DNA from: Candidatus Eiseniibacteriota bacterium
GTDB lineage: Bacteria; Eisenbacteria; RBG-16-71-46; JACRLI01
Assembly (NCBI GenBank): GCA_025351485.1
Contig: JANXVU010000044.1
Coordinates: 1-51,183, forward strand
DNA length: 51,183 nt
Direction of reading: 5' to 3'
Both the position numbers and the translations under genes were made by a program. Shown here in pieces: positions 24,870 to 33,592 of this stretch (position 1 is the first letter of the stretch; the number at the start of each line of letters is the position of its first letter). The notes beneath the pieces are model-generated. The model was not told where the DNA came from. It saw nothing but the letters and a program-made list of their open reading frames with translations, and did not search any database.

Positions 24870-26066
24870 ATGGTCTTCTTCCTGGCGTGGCGAAACCTGG
24901 TCCGGAGCCGCACCCGGACCCTGCTGCTGTGGGTCGGTATCTCGGTGAGCGGAGCGCTGCTGTACGACATGGTGATGCTCTCGGGCGGGCTCGAGGCCAG
25001 CTTCGGGACCATGCTCAAGCAGATGAACCTGGACATTCGGCTCACCCCGCGCGGCGCGCTGCCGTTCACCGCCGATGCTGAAATTCGGCAGGGCACGCCC
25101 CTGGTGGAGGAGATCCGCCGCGACCCGCGGGTGGCCAAGGCGCAGGGCTACTACGGGACCACCCTGTACTGGCGGGTGAAGCCCGGCGATGTTCCGCGCC
25201 CGGCGTTCGTGATCGGCGTGGATGGTCCGGCGCCCGAGATGTTCCGGCTCTCTTCCGGCTCGGCGCGCACGCCCACATCGCCGCCCTCGATCTGGCTCAA
25301 CCGGCACCTGGCCGCCGAGTCCGGGGCCCGGGTTGGCGATACCCTGGAGATCACCGGCCCGCCGTCCGACGCGGTGATGCGGGGCGAGACGCGGGTAAGA
25401 CTGCCCGTCGGGGCCATCGGAGAATTCCGTTTCGACTCCGCCACGCAGAACAGCTTTCTTGCGCCGCTCGAGGTGGCCAGGCGCCTGCGCGGGTCCGGGG
25501 ACCAGGACCCGCTCTCGCTCATCGCGCTCCGGCTGGTGCGGCCCTCGGAGTCGCCGTCCGTGGCCGCGGATCTTCGCCGGCGTTTTCCCCAGTGCGAGGT
25601 CTACGAGACCCGGGACCTGCTGGCCCGGGTGCGCGGGCAACTCACCTACTTCACGCAGTTTTCCGCCATCCTGGGAAGCATGAGCTTCATCGTGGCGTGG
25701 CTGCTGATCTCGACCCTGCTGGTGCTGTCGCTGAACGACCGGGTGGGCGAGTTCGCGGTGCTGCGCGCCATCGGGATCCGGCCAGGGCGCCTGGTCCAGG
25801 TGATGCTCGTGGAGAGCCTGGTGTTCGTGCTGGTGAGCGTCCCATCGGGGCTCCTCCTGGGCCTGGTGACGGCGGGCCGGCTGGACGCGCTGCTCCTGCG
25901 CGGCCCGGGGCTTCCAGCGGACCTGCATTTCTTCGTGGCCACGGGGGCAGCGACGCTCCGGACCGTGGCGCTGTTGTTCCTGGCGGGCGCCCTGGGCGCC
26001 CTCTATCCCATGATCCGGGTGGCGCGGCTTCCGATCTCCTCCACCCTGCACGAGGCAGTGACATGA
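24870..26066 (+). CDS. FtsX/MacB-like ABC transporter permease
   Basis: The 398-residue inner-membrane protein has a full MacB-like layout. The first membrane helix is near residues 15-38 (RSRTRTLLLWVGISVSGALL), a periplasmic domain spans about 40-265 (with GARVGDTLEIT and VGAIGEFRFDSATQN), and three C-terminal membrane segments form the FtsX domain (LNDRVGEFAVLRAIGIRPGRL in the coupling region). It works with the ATPase encoded next, overlapping by ATGA, as a mechanotransmitting exporter that moves lipids, lipoproteins or peptides out of the inner membrane. It is part of the four-gene cluster 24122-28221. Confidence 0.88.
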   Translation: MVFFLAWRNLVRSRTRTLLLWVGISVSGALLYDMVMLSGGLEASFGTMLKQMNLDIRLTPRGALPFTADAEIRQGTPLVEEIRRDPRVAKAQGYYGTTLYWRVKPGDVPRPAFVIGVDGPAPEMFRLSSGSARTPTSPPSIWLNRHLAAESGARVGDTLEITGPPSDAVMRGETRVRLPVGAIGEFRFDSATQNSFLAPLEVARRLRGSGDQDPLSLIALRLVRPSESPSVAADLRRRFPQCEVYETRDLLARVRGQLTYFTQFSAILGSMSFIVAWLLISTLLVLSLNDRVGEFAVLRAIGIRPGRLVQVMLVESLVFVLVSVPSGLLLGLVTAGRLDALLLRGPGLPADLHFFVATGAATLRTVALLFLAGALGALYPMIRVARLPISSTLHEAVT

Positions 26067-26749
26067 GTGATGTGAATCCCCCGGTGGTGCTCGAGGCGCG
26101 CAACGTCACGCGCGAGTACGTGGTCCCGGCCGGAACGGTGCACGCCTTGGGCGGCGTCAGTTTGCAGGTCCGGGCGGGCGACTTCGTGGCCGTGACCGGG
26201 CCTTCCGGTTGCGGAAAGTCCACGCTGCTCCACCTGCTGGGCCTGGTGGACGAGCCCACGTCGGGCGAGGTGCTGCTGCGCGGCGAGCCCGCCGGAAATC
26301 TCGGGGAATCGCGCCGGGCATCGCTCCGACTGCGGAGCATCGGGTTCATCTTCCAGCGCTTCTACCTGCTCCCCATGCTCACCGCGGAAGAGAACGTCAG
26401 CCTGCCGATGATGGAGGCGGGCGTGCCGGCGGCGGAGCGACGCGAGCGGGCCAGGGAGCTGCTGGACTACGTGGGGCTTTCGAACCGCATGGGCCACCAG
26501 CCCTCGCAACTCTCGGGTGGGGAGATGCAGCGGGTCGCGATCGCGCGCGCCCTGAGCAACCGGCCGGGGGTGGTGCTGGGCGACGAGCCCACCGGAGAAC
26601 TGGACGCGACCAACAACGAGCACGTCGCGCGGCTTCTGGCGCGGCTGGCGGCCGACGGCACGGCCGTGGTGGTGGTGACGCACAATCCCGAACTGGCTTC
26701 CATGGCAGGGCGGGTGCTGCGCCTGCGCGACGGGCGGGAGGCGGAGTGA
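26063..26749 (+). CDS. ABC transporter ATP-binding protein (MacB/LolD type)
   Basis: The 228-residue ATPase has Walker A GPSGCGKST, Q-loop FIFQRFYLLPMLTAEENV, signature LSGGEMQR, Walker B VVLGDEPTGELD and switch His in THNPE. Length and motifs, especially the TAEENV and PTGELD blocks, place it with LolD/MacB/FtsE-type ATPases that energise FtsX permeases. Its ATG overlaps the previous stop (ATGA) and its TGA overlaps the next start (GTGA), so all cluster members are translationally coupled. Confidence 0.93.
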   Translation: MSDVNPPVVLEARNVTREYVVPAGTVHALGGVSLQVRAGDFVAVTGPSGCGKSTLLHLLGLVDEPTSGEVLLRGEPAGNLGESRRASLRLRSIGFIFQRFYLLPMLTAEENVSLPMMEAGVPAAERRERARELLDYVGLSNRMGHQPSQLSGGEMQRVAIARALSNRPGVVLGDEPTGELDATNNEHVARLLARLAADGTAVVVVTHNPELASMAGRVLRLRDGREAE

Positions 26750-28221
26750 TCCGGCTGCTGCTGCGCAGCCTCTTCGAACGTCCGCGGCGGACCGCGCTGT
26801 TCCTGCTGGGCTACGCGTTGGGAGTGGCGGTGGTGACCTCGCTTCTCTCCGTGGGGGAAGCGGTGCTGAACGAGGCGCGGGACAAGGACCTGCTGGGCGG
26901 CGGGGACGTGATCCTGTTGCCGCTGGGGATCGACGTGGAGTCGCTCAAGGTGGGCGGGGCCACCGCGCTCTTCTACAAGATCCCGGGGCTGCGCTTCCTG
27001 GAGCGCTCGGTGTTGAAGAGCCCCCGCGTGGAGCCGCTCCTTGCGGCCTCCTCGCCGCGGTTCGCGGGCGAGCAGTTGTACCTGCGCGCGCACGGCCGGG
27101 TCACGCCGGTGGTGGCGCTGGGCACCGTGCCTTCCCGCGAACGCCAGGTGCTGCCCGGCTGCTCCTGGCCCGACTCCTTCTCCGACCTTCCCGAAGAACG
27201 CGGGCTGCTGGATCCCACTCCCGAGGAGCAGCTCTGCCAGGCCGACCATTTCCACGCCCCGCCCCCGGAGGCCGCGCGCCTGAAGTGGGCCGAGTGGCAC
27301 TACTTCGAGGTGTTCGATCCGGCCACCCGGCGGTTCGCCTACCTCAGCTTCCAGGTTTTCGGGGATTGGCGATCCGGCCAATCGTTCGGAGGGATCCTGG
27401 TGCAGCTCGGCCGTCCGGGCCGCCCGGTCGAGCGTTCCATCCGCCTGGTCCAAGGGCGCGAAGTGCATCCGTCGCTGGAGCGGCCCGACCTTCGTCTTGG
27501 GCCCGCCTATGTCACGCTGGAGGGCGGGGAATACCATGTGAAGTTCTCGGGCGCCGCCGGGATGTCCGGTGACATCCGGTTCACGCCCGACTTGAAGCAG
27601 AGTTTCGCCGCCGGCGAGATCCGCGGCGACTCTGGTTTTGTCTCCGGCTACGCCGTGCCGTTCCTGCGCGGCAAGGCGGTGGGGAGCATTCGGAGTCCCG
27701 GCGGCGAGTGGATGTTCGACCAGGCCGTCGGATACCACGACCACAACTGGGGCGGGTGGAAGGACGTCACCTGGAACTGGGGCAAGGTCTCCGGGGATTC
27801 CATGTCGCTCCTGTACGGGCAGGTCAGCGCCGCCGATCATCGCCAGCCGGGGTTCGCGGCGCTCTTTTCCCCGCAGGGGCTCCTGGGCATCTTTCGCCCC
27901 GACAGCGTGCAGGTGGATTTCGGCGGTGCCCGCTTTGCAAGGACGCCGTTCGGCGTCTCGCCGGTTCCACGCCGCGTCGCATTCCGCGCCCTCGCCAGCG
28001 AGCGCGACTCGCTGGATGTTTCGATCAGCGTGGTGAGCGCGGAGGCCACGCCTCTGCCCGCGGACCGGGACTTCCGGCCGGCCGCCCTGCGAAGGGCCAC
28101 CCGGGCCTTTCTGCAAATGCGCGGGGACTACACCGTGCGTGCTAGACTGGACGGCGCGTCCCGGGTTCTGCGCTCGCCCGGCCCGGCGGAGACCTTTGCG
28201 CCGCTGCGCCACGCCGACTGA
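26746..28221 (+). CDS. Membrane-anchored AttH/CrtC-like (lipocalin-type) protein with permease-like N-terminus
   Basis: The 491-residue protein starts at GTG 26746. Residues 1-75 look like the beginning of a MacB permease: a cytoplasmic RSLFERPRRTALFLLG, one membrane helix, then SVGEAVLNEARDKDLLGGGD. From about residue 165 on it is an AttH/carotenoid-hydratase-like double lipocalin fold with the signature Y330-H-D-H-N-W335 (YHDHNWGGWKDVTWNWGK). AttH-type proteins are encoded with ABC exporters (AttEFGH) and may bind or process the exported lipid or lipoprotein. The N-terminal permease half seen here is what the 24122 gene lacks, so a domain swap between the two is possible. No FtsX core is present in this protein. 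Confidence 0.78.
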   Translation: MIRLLLRSLFERPRRTALFLLGYALGVAVVTSLLSVGEAVLNEARDKDLLGGGDVILLPLGIDVESLKVGGATALFYKIPGLRFLERSVLKSPRVEPLLAASSPRFAGEQLYLRAHGRVTPVVALGTVPSRERQVLPGCSWPDSFSDLPEERGLLDPTPEEQLCQADHFHAPPPEAARLKWAEWHYFEVFDPATRRFAYLSFQVFGDWRSGQSFGGILVQLGRPGRPVERSIRLVQGREVHPSLERPDLRLGPAYVTLEGGEYHVKFSGAAGMSGDIRFTPDLKQSFAAGEIRGDSGFVSGYAVPFLRGKAVGSIRSPGGEWMFDQAVGYHDHNWGGWKDVTWNWGKVSGDSMSLLYGQVSAADHRQPGFAALFSPQGLLGIFRPDSVQVDFGGARFARTPFGVSPVPRRVAFRALASERDSLDVSISVVSAEATPLPADRDFRPAALRRATRAFLQMRGDYTVRARLDGASRVLRSPGPAETFAPLRHAD

Positions 28222-28252
28222 CGCCGCCCATCCCCAACCAAGGAGTACCGGC

Positions 28253-30154
28253 ATGCGCCCGCGCGCACCCCTCGCTCTTCTTTCAATGCTTTTCGTGGCC
28301 GCCGCGCTCATGGCCGCCGCCCCATCCACCCGCGCCGCCAGGACCGCGGTGGACTCCACCCGGGTTCTCGCGGATATCCGTTATCTCGCATCCCCGGCGC
28401 TGGCGGGACGCCGCACCGGCGAACCGGGCTGCGACACCGCGGCCGCGTACCTCGCGGAGCGATTCCGCGAACTGCACCTGGTTCCGCTGGGCGACGACGG
28501 GACCTATCTGCAGCACCTCGCGGTCACCGTGGGGGTCAAGGAAGCCGGCGACAATCGCCTTTCCGCAAACGTGACCGGGCAGGACCGCACCTGGAAGCCC
28601 GATTCCGATTTCATACCGTTGAGCTTTTCCGAAAACGGGGAGATCTCCAACGTCCCGCTGGTGTTCGTGGGCTACGGGATCACCGCCGAGGACAAGCACT
28701 ACGACGACTACGCGGGCGTGGACGTGAAGGGCAAGGCGGTGATTTTTCTGCGCCGCCTGCCGGGGCTGGGAGACTCCAGCGCGATCTTCGGCCGGGTGGA
28801 CCGATCGCCCTACGCCGACCTGCGCTTCAAGGCCAGCAACGCCCTGAACCACGGGGCGGTGGCCGCGCTCATCGCCGAGGGCCCGCGGGGGCGCCGCAAC
28901 GACGCGGACGTGCCGTTGCCGCTGCTGGTCGACCAGGGCGTGGGGGGCGCGCACATCCCCGTGATCAGCGTGCGGCGCGAAGTGGCCGCCGCATTGATCG
29001 GGCCGGGCATGGATGGCGTGCGGGCGCTGCTGAAGCCCGAAGTCGCCATGGACGCGGTGGAAGCGCTGCAGGCACGCATGGATTCGCTGGGCCGGGGCGT
29101 GGGCTCCACGCTTCCGGGTGTGACGGTCTCGCTCAAGGTGGACCTGCTGCGCAACCGCCGCCGGGTGGCGAACGTGGCGGGCATGCTTCCGGGCGCCCGC
29201 GGCGTGGGCGACTCCGAGGTGGTGGTGATCGGGGCCCACTACGATCACCTGGGAATGGGCGGCGCCGGATCGCTGGAGCCGGACAAGCACGCGATTCATC
29301 CGGGCGCGGACGACAACGCCTCCGGCACGGCCGGCGTGCTGGAACTGGCGCGCGTGTTCGGCAGCGATCCGGGAGCGCTGAAGCAGTCCATCGTGTTCCT
29401 TTGCTTCACCGGCGAAGAGGAGGGGCTCTTCGGGTCCAGTTACTTCGCCTCCCACAGCCCCATCACCATCGGCAAAGTCTCCACCATGATCAACATGGAC
29501 ATGATCGGGCGCATGCGCGCGGACAAAGTGGTGGTTAGCGGCACCGGCACTTCTCCCGCCTTCCCCGCGCTGCTCGCCTCCGCGGCCGCCTCCCACGGGA
29601 TCAAGCTCAGCACCGAGGCCAGCGGCTATGGCCCGAGCGACCACACCTCGTTCTATACCCGCAACCGCCCGGTGCTGTTCTTCTTCACCGGCGCCCACCC
29701 CGATTACCACAAGCCGGGGGACACCTGGGAAAAGATCAACGCCGGCGGCGAGGCGCGCCTGCTGGAAATGGTGCGCGACGTGGCGGCGGACCTTTCTTCC
29801 CGCGATTCCGCCGTGGCGTTCAGCCGGGTGGCGGCGGACACGGCCCACTCTTCCGGCGGCGAAGGCTACGGGGGCGGGGGCTACGGCCCGTACCTGGGCA
29901 CGGTGCCGGACTTCGGCGACAACCCCGACATCAAGGGCGTGCTGCTCTCGGGCGTCCGCGAGGGTAGCCCGGCCGAAAAGGCCGGCATCCAGGGCGGGGA
30001 CATCCTGGTCAAGTTCGGCGGCGCGGCCATCGGAAACCTCTATGACTACACGTACGCGCTGCGGGCCCACAAACCCGGGGACATCGTGCCGATCGGGCTC
30101 ATCCGAAAGGGACTGGTGGTGACCGTCACAGCGACGCTCGGGAAGCGCAAGTGA
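28253..30154 (+). CDS. Secreted M28 family metallopeptidase with PA insert and C-terminal PDZ
   Basis: The 633-residue protein has an N-terminal signal peptide (cleavage near TRA-AR) and starts at ATG 28253 after AAGGAG. Domains in order are an N-terminal M28 part (40-110), a PA-like insert (about 110-270), the catalytic M28 core and a PDZ domain (about 540-630; GVLLSGVREGSPAEKAGIQGGDILVKFGG). The zinc ligands and catalytic acid are all present: His329 (GAHYDHLG), Asp353 (GADDNASG), Glu388-Glu389 (TGEEEG), Asp416 (NMDMIGR) and His486 (HPDYHKPGDT). It is a two-zinc aminopeptidase acting outside the cytoplasm. A Gly/Tyr-rich linker (GGEGYGGGGYGPY) precedes the PDZ. Its stop overlaps the next start (GTGA). 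Confidence 0.93.
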   Translation: MRPRAPLALLSMLFVAAALMAAAPSTRAARTAVDSTRVLADIRYLASPALAGRRTGEPGCDTAAAYLAERFRELHLVPLGDDGTYLQHLAVTVGVKEAGDNRLSANVTGQDRTWKPDSDFIPLSFSENGEISNVPLVFVGYGITAEDKHYDDYAGVDVKGKAVIFLRRLPGLGDSSAIFGRVDRSPYADLRFKASNALNHGAVAALIAEGPRGRRNDADVPLPLLVDQGVGGAHIPVISVRREVAAALIGPGMDGVRALLKPEVAMDAVEALQARMDSLGRGVGSTLPGVTVSLKVDLLRNRRRVANVAGMLPGARGVGDSEVVVIGAHYDHLGMGGAGSLEPDKHAIHPGADDNASGTAGVLELARVFGSDPGALKQSIVFLCFTGEEEGLFGSSYFASHSPITIGKVSTMINMDMIGRMRADKVVVSGTGTSPAFPALLASAAASHGIKLSTEASGYGPSDHTSFYTRNRPVLFFFTGAHPDYHKPGDTWEKINAGGEARLLEMVRDVAADLSSRDSAVAFSRVAADTAHSSGGEGYGGGGYGPYLGTVPDFGDNPDIKGVLLSGVREGSPAEKAGIQGGDILVKFGGAAIGNLYDYTYALRAHKPGDIVPIGLIRKGLVVTVTATLGKRK

Positions 30155-30987
30155 GTCCGGCCGCGAAGAAGAAGTCCGCTTCCGCGCGCCGCGTGCCGTC
30201 CGTGCCCACCGTGGACGACTTCCTGAAGCATCGGGACCGGTGGCTGGGGGAGCAGGCGGACGCCGGCATGCTGGGCACCCAGGAGATCGCGGAACGGCGG
30301 CGCGCGGGCTACTTCGAGATGCTCGAGCGCGTGCCCATGCGCCTTCGCCGCGCGGTGCAGGACCAGGTGATGTGGGCGTGCTTCGGGATGCGGCCGCCGA
30401 GCGTGCCCGAGGGGCTCCGCCGGATCCAGTCGGCCATCGACGACCGGCTGTGCATGAGCGCGGTCTATTTCTCCGCCTACACCCGCACCACCCGCCGCCG
30501 GATCCTGCGCCCGCACCGCATCCTGTGCGCGCCGCTGGCCGACTATCTGTTTGCGCGCGACCCGGAGAGGCGCGAACTGGCCACCTACCGGGTGGACCGG
30601 CTGCAGGAGTTCGAGGTCACCATGGAGAAGTTCCCACGCGAGCCGCACATCGAATGGGAGGACTACATCCGCCCCGACCTGTTCGCGCGCCAGGAGCTGG
30701 CGTTCAATCTACGCATGCGTTTCCGTGGCCGGGCGGCCCAGGAGGTGAAGCGCGACAAGGCCCGCTTCCGCGGGGCCCGCCAGAATTCCGATGGCAGCGT
30801 CACCCACGTGTTCCGCGCCGCGGGCGACGCCTACTACATCCACCTGGCCCTCACTCTGTGGGCCTGGAACGCCGAGGTGCTGGCTCCGGAGGCCTCGGTG
30901 GAGAGTTTTCGCGCCGCGGTGGAGGCCCTGCCGGAGCCGCCCCCGAGGGACTTCCTGCGCTGGTCGGCCTCGCTCGCGAAGGCCTGA
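30151..30987 (+). CDS. WYL-domain protein without HTH
   Basis: The 278-residue protein starts at GTG 30151, overlapping the peptidase stop. The region about 95-190 fits a WYL ligand-sensing domain: RRIQSAIDDRLCMSAVYFSAYTRTTRRRILRPHRILCAPLADYLFARDPERRELATYRVDRLQEFEVTMEKF. A WCX-like C-terminal extension follows (DAYYIHLALTLWAWNAEVLAPEASVESFRAAVE). WYL proteins usually carry an N-terminal winged helix. Here the first 90 residues are basic and helical (FLKHRDRWLGEQADAGMLG, FEMLERVPMRLRRAVQDQVM) but do not look like one. It may sense a nucleotide or other small ligand, but the target is unknown. Confidence 0.75.
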   Translation: MSPAAKKKSASARRVPSVPTVDDFLKHRDRWLGEQADAGMLGTQEIAERRRAGYFEMLERVPMRLRRAVQDQVMWACFGMRPPSVPEGLRRIQSAIDDRLCMSAVYFSAYTRTTRRRILRPHRILCAPLADYLFARDPERRELATYRVDRLQEFEVTMEKFPREPHIEWEDYIRPDLFARQELAFNLRMRFRGRAAQEVKRDKARFRGARQNSDGSVTHVFRAAGDAYYIHLALTLWAWNAEVLAPEASVESFRAAVEALPEPPPRDFLRWSASLAKA

Positions 30988-31197
30988 CTTCTCCCTGGCA
31001 GACTTCCGGTGATCCCCGCCGCATCCCCCCGGTCTGAGCCCCCCGCCTCTCGCAAGCCCCTGGACCGCTTTCTAGCGCAAGTCTTGGCAGGCTCTTACGC
31101 GCTCATTGGCCGGATGCGGCCCCGGGCGGCCTTAAGGTACTCCCGTGCGACGAAACGGGTCCATGAGAGCCCGCCACCGGAACCACGGGAGAGATTC

Positions 31198-31788
31198 ATG
31201 TCGCTGGAAAGCCACCGGCCGTTTCATTCCGCCCTCGAATACCTGGTAAGCCTCTCGCAGGCGGCCACCTCCCGCCGCACGGTGCGCGGGCGGTGCGCGC
31301 AGCCGGAAAGCTGCCCGGCCGTGGCGGAAGCCGCGAACATCCTGGAAATCCACCGGCGGCGCGAGCAGCTCAGCCTGCTCTCGGAATCGCCCCACGAGCG
31401 CGGCCCTTTCGGCCTCGCGGACCGGTGCGGGTTTCACGTGCTGGAGGTCAGGATCCTGGCCTACCTGTTTCTCTCGGAAGGGACGGCTCCCAGCGTGCCG
31501 GTGTTCCTGGACTCGCATGAGCTGGTGCGGCTGATCGCGGACGAGTCCGAGGCCGGGGAGATGCTGGGCTTCCTCGAGGACCAGGAGGCGCTGGTCGCCA
31601 GCGGGTGCATGCTGAGGATCCGGGTGGGGGAGCGCTGGATGCTGGCCCTTTCAGAGACTGGCCGCGATGCGCTGGTGAACGGGGACCTCCCGGGAAGCGC
31701 GCGCAACCGCCGCAACCGGGAACAGATGTGGCTCCCGTTCGCGCGGGGCCAGAGGATCCCGCAGAGGCACCATTCCCAGCTGGAGTAG
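31198..31788 (+). CDS. Hypothetical protein with possible winged-helix domain
   Basis: The 196-residue protein starts at ATG 31198 behind GGGAGAGA; an in-frame ATG at 31009 would add a low-complexity stretch and is not favoured. The middle region (RCGFHVLEVRILAYLFLSEGTAPSVPVFLDSHELVRLIADES, then EDQEALVASGCMLRIRVGERWMLALSETGRDALV) reads as helix-helix-helix-strand-strand, in the style of a winged helix found in front of some AAA ATPases. No ATPase is present. The N-terminus has CAQPESCPAV with two cysteines. The function is not recognised. The 210 bases upstream (30988-31197) hold no convincing gene. Confidence 0.65.
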   Translation: MSLESHRPFHSALEYLVSLSQAATSRRTVRGRCAQPESCPAVAEAANILEIHRRREQLSLLSESPHERGPFGLADRCGFHVLEVRILAYLFLSEGTAPSVPVFLDSHELVRLIADESEAGEMLGFLEDQEALVASGCMLRIRVGERWMLALSETGRDALVNGDLPGSARNRRNREQMWLPFARGQRIPQRHHSQLE

Positions 31789-31805
31789 AAGCAGGGAGAT
31801 GGAAC

Positions 31806-31843
31806 GGGCATGGCTGCACTCTGCGCGGCGGCCATGCCCTTTT
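31806..31843 (+). terminator. Rho-independent terminator
   Basis: GGGCATGGC (31806-31814) pairs perfectly with GCCATGCCC (31831-31839), followed by TTTT. Confidence 0.75.
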
Positions 31844-31860
31844 CGCCGTGTTGCTGGAAC

Positions 31861-32349
31861 CTAGGGATGGCCCGGCGGAGGGGGAGGGTCGCCCCCGTCG
31901 TGGTCACCGTCCGGGCCGTCGTGATCGTGTCCGCGTCCGTATCCGTGTCCGTGGTGATGATCGTCGCCGAACGGGAAGAACAGCCACCGGCGTGGCCGAT
32001 GCATGCCCTGGCGGAACTTGGCCATCTGCGCGGGAGTCAGCACGGTCTCCAGCGAGTCCTCGAAGGACGTGCGGGTGGAATCAAACGCGGCTTCCATGCG
32101 CGAGCGCATGGCCATGATCCGCCCTTCGTTCGCGCCCATGATCGTGTCCACGCGCGTCTGCTGGGCCGGGGAAAGGCTGAGATCCTTCTGCATGCGGTCC
32201 AGCATGCGGGCCCGCATGCCGTCGTGTCGATGGTGCCGGAACGGGAAGCTCATCACGGCGCGGTCAAGAATCACTCCCCCGACCATGCCCAGCACCAGCG
32301 CCAGCACCGCCAGCGCCGCCACATTTCGCGTCCGGATTCCGTAGGTCAC
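31861..32349 (-). CDS. Membrane-anchored Spy/CpxP/CnrX-like protein with His-rich tail
   Basis: The 162-residue protein starts at GTG 32349 after GGGAGG, overlapping the anti-sigma stop by four bases. One N-terminal membrane helix (NVAALAVLALVLGMVGGVIL) is followed by a helical periplasmic domain with two LTxxQ-type motifs (LSLSPAQQTRVDTIM and LETVLTPAQMAKFRQGM), the signature of the Spy/CpxP/ZraP/CnrX group. The tail is rich in His, Asp and Gly (DDHHHGHGYGRGHDHD) and ends PPPPPGHP. In CnrYXH-type systems such a protein senses Ni or Co and releases an ECF sigma factor from its anti-sigma partner. The gene order here supports the same role, but the metal is unknown. Confidence 0.8.
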   Translation of the reverse strand: MTYGIRTRNVAALAVLALVLGMVGGVILDRAVMSFPFRHHRHDGMRARMLDRMQKDLSLSPAQQTRVDTIMGANEGRIMAMRSRMEAAFDSTRTSFEDSLETVLTPAQMAKFRQGMHRPRRWLFFPFGDDHHHGHGYGRGHDHDGPDGDHDGGDPPPPPGHP

Positions 32350-32801
32350 GCGCCCTCCCGGGGCGATTGGCCGTCCACGGGGTAAGTGGAGGGCAGCGGG
32401 AGAACCTGCTCCACCCATTCCTTCCGGGCATCGGGAGATCCAAGATTGAGGACCTGCATGGTGGGCGAGGTGTTGCCGACGGAGCTCTGCACCAATTGCA
32501 GCAGGACCACCACCAGCGCGGCGGCCGCGGCCGCCGATCCGGCCAGCCACCAGGTGGAGTCCAGCAGCACTTCGACCAGGCCGCGGCGTGGAGGAGGGGC
32601 GAACGCCGGCAGCGCCCCCGGAAGCGCCGGCATGGGGAAGGCTGAGCGGGTGCTTTCGCGCAATTCGCGCCAATCCTCGATGGCCGCTCCGCACGAGGAG
32701 CATCCACGGACGTGGGCGAGCACATCGACGCTCTCCGTGTCGCTCAACCGGCCGTCGAACCAGTCTTGCAAATGTTCCCGGTCACAGTAGTTCTTGGCCA
32801 C
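32346..32801 (-). CDS. Anti-sigma factor with zinc-binding (ZAS/zf-HC2) domain
   Basis: The 151-residue protein starts at GTG 32801; the GGAGG lies inside the end of the sigma gene and only one base separates the two genes. The N-terminal ZAS motif is His30-x3-Cys34-x2-Cys37 (AHVRGCSSC), with Cys6 and His10 as further candidates. A membrane helix follows near residues 85-105 (LAGSAAAAAALVVVLLQLV), and about 45 residues lie outside, ending in the translational overlap with the Spy/CnrX-like gene. It should hold the ECF sigma factor inactive at the membrane. Confidence 0.88.
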   Translation of the reverse strand: MAKNYCDREHLQDWFDGRLSDTESVDVLAHVRGCSSCGAAIEDWRELRESTRSAFPMPALPGALPAFAPPPRRGLVEVLLDSTWWLAGSAAAAAALVVVLLQLVQSSVGNTSPTMQVLNLGSPDARKEWVEQVLPLPSTYPVDGQSPREGA

Positions 32802-32802
32802 G

Positions 32803-33366
32803 CTAACCGACCTCCTCGCGAACCTGCCCCAACTCCTTACGCAGCCGCTCCCGGGCACGAAACAAATGGGTGCGGACCGTGCCCAGCGGAAGATTCATGG
32901 CTTCCGCGATCTCCTCGTAACTCAATTCACCGATTTCACGCAAAAGAAAACATTCGCGCAGGCTCGCGGGCAGGCGTTCGATCTCCGCCTGGATCCGGGC
33001 CATCAATCCGTGGTCGCGTGTCCGTTCGGGCTCGACCGACAGGTCGGCCCTGCTCTCCAACGTCCGCCCGTCCTCCTGTTCCAGCATTTCCAGTCGCCTC
33101 GGTGCGCGCTTGCGGCGCCTCAGGCAATCCCGCGCGCGGTTGAGCGCGATCCGGGAAATCCACGTCTTCAGCTCGGAGTCCCCGCGAAATCCATCGAGGT
33201 GCTGGTGCACGGCCACGAAGGTGTCCTGCACCACATCCTCGGCCATGTCCGCGTCGCGCACGATGGCGAACGCCGTACGGTACACGGAGGGCGCAAGCTT
33301 TTCATAGAGATCCCGGAATGCTTCCGCGCTGCCGCTTTGCAGCGACTCCATTTGTTGTCGATCCAC
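32803..33366 (-). CDS. ECF-type RNA polymerase sigma factor
   Basis: Region 2 reads AFRDLYEKLAPSVYRTAFAIVRDADMAEDVVQDTFVAVHQHLDGF. Region 4 reads IERLPASLRECFLLREIGELSYEEIAEAMNLPLGTVRTHLFRARERLRKELG with its HTH. The frame extends far upstream; GTG 33366 (giving 187 residues, normal for ECF) has GGGGA before it and is preferred over ATG 33411 or 33351, but the start is uncertain. It heads the operon sigma - anti-sigma - Spy/CnrX-like sensor and probably transcribes its own promoter. The 226-base gap to the divergent AraC gene shows no convincing -35 AAC-type ECF promoter by eye. Confidence 0.92.
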   Translation of the reverse strand: MDRQQMESLQSGSAEAFRDLYEKLAPSVYRTAFAIVRDADMAEDVVQDTFVAVHQHLDGFRGDSELKTWISRIALNRARDCLRRRKRAPRRLEMLEQEDGRTLESRADLSVEPERTRDHGLMARIQAEIERLPASLRECFLLREIGELSYEEIAEAMNLPLGTVRTHLFRARERLRKELGQVREEVG

Positions 33367-33592
33367 ACCGTCCCCGATGTTGCTCCCCTGCAATGCGATC
33401 CAGGCGCGCATCCGGCCGAACCGCCGCGGTGGGAGGCCATGAGCGGGGCCGCCCCAACTGAAGTCTTGGACGACCTCTCCCGGGGGAAAGTTCATGTCCG
33501 GGCGCTCGAAACTTTTGTCGGACCGGGGGCGTCCATGCGGAGCAGGCCCGCCGGAGGCAAGGCCTCCCACCCGTAACGCCAAGGAGTCCCCG

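Noticed and set aside
31081-31140. Sigma-54-like TTGGCA near 31085
   Set aside because: The -12 GC is missing at the required spacing from the GG.
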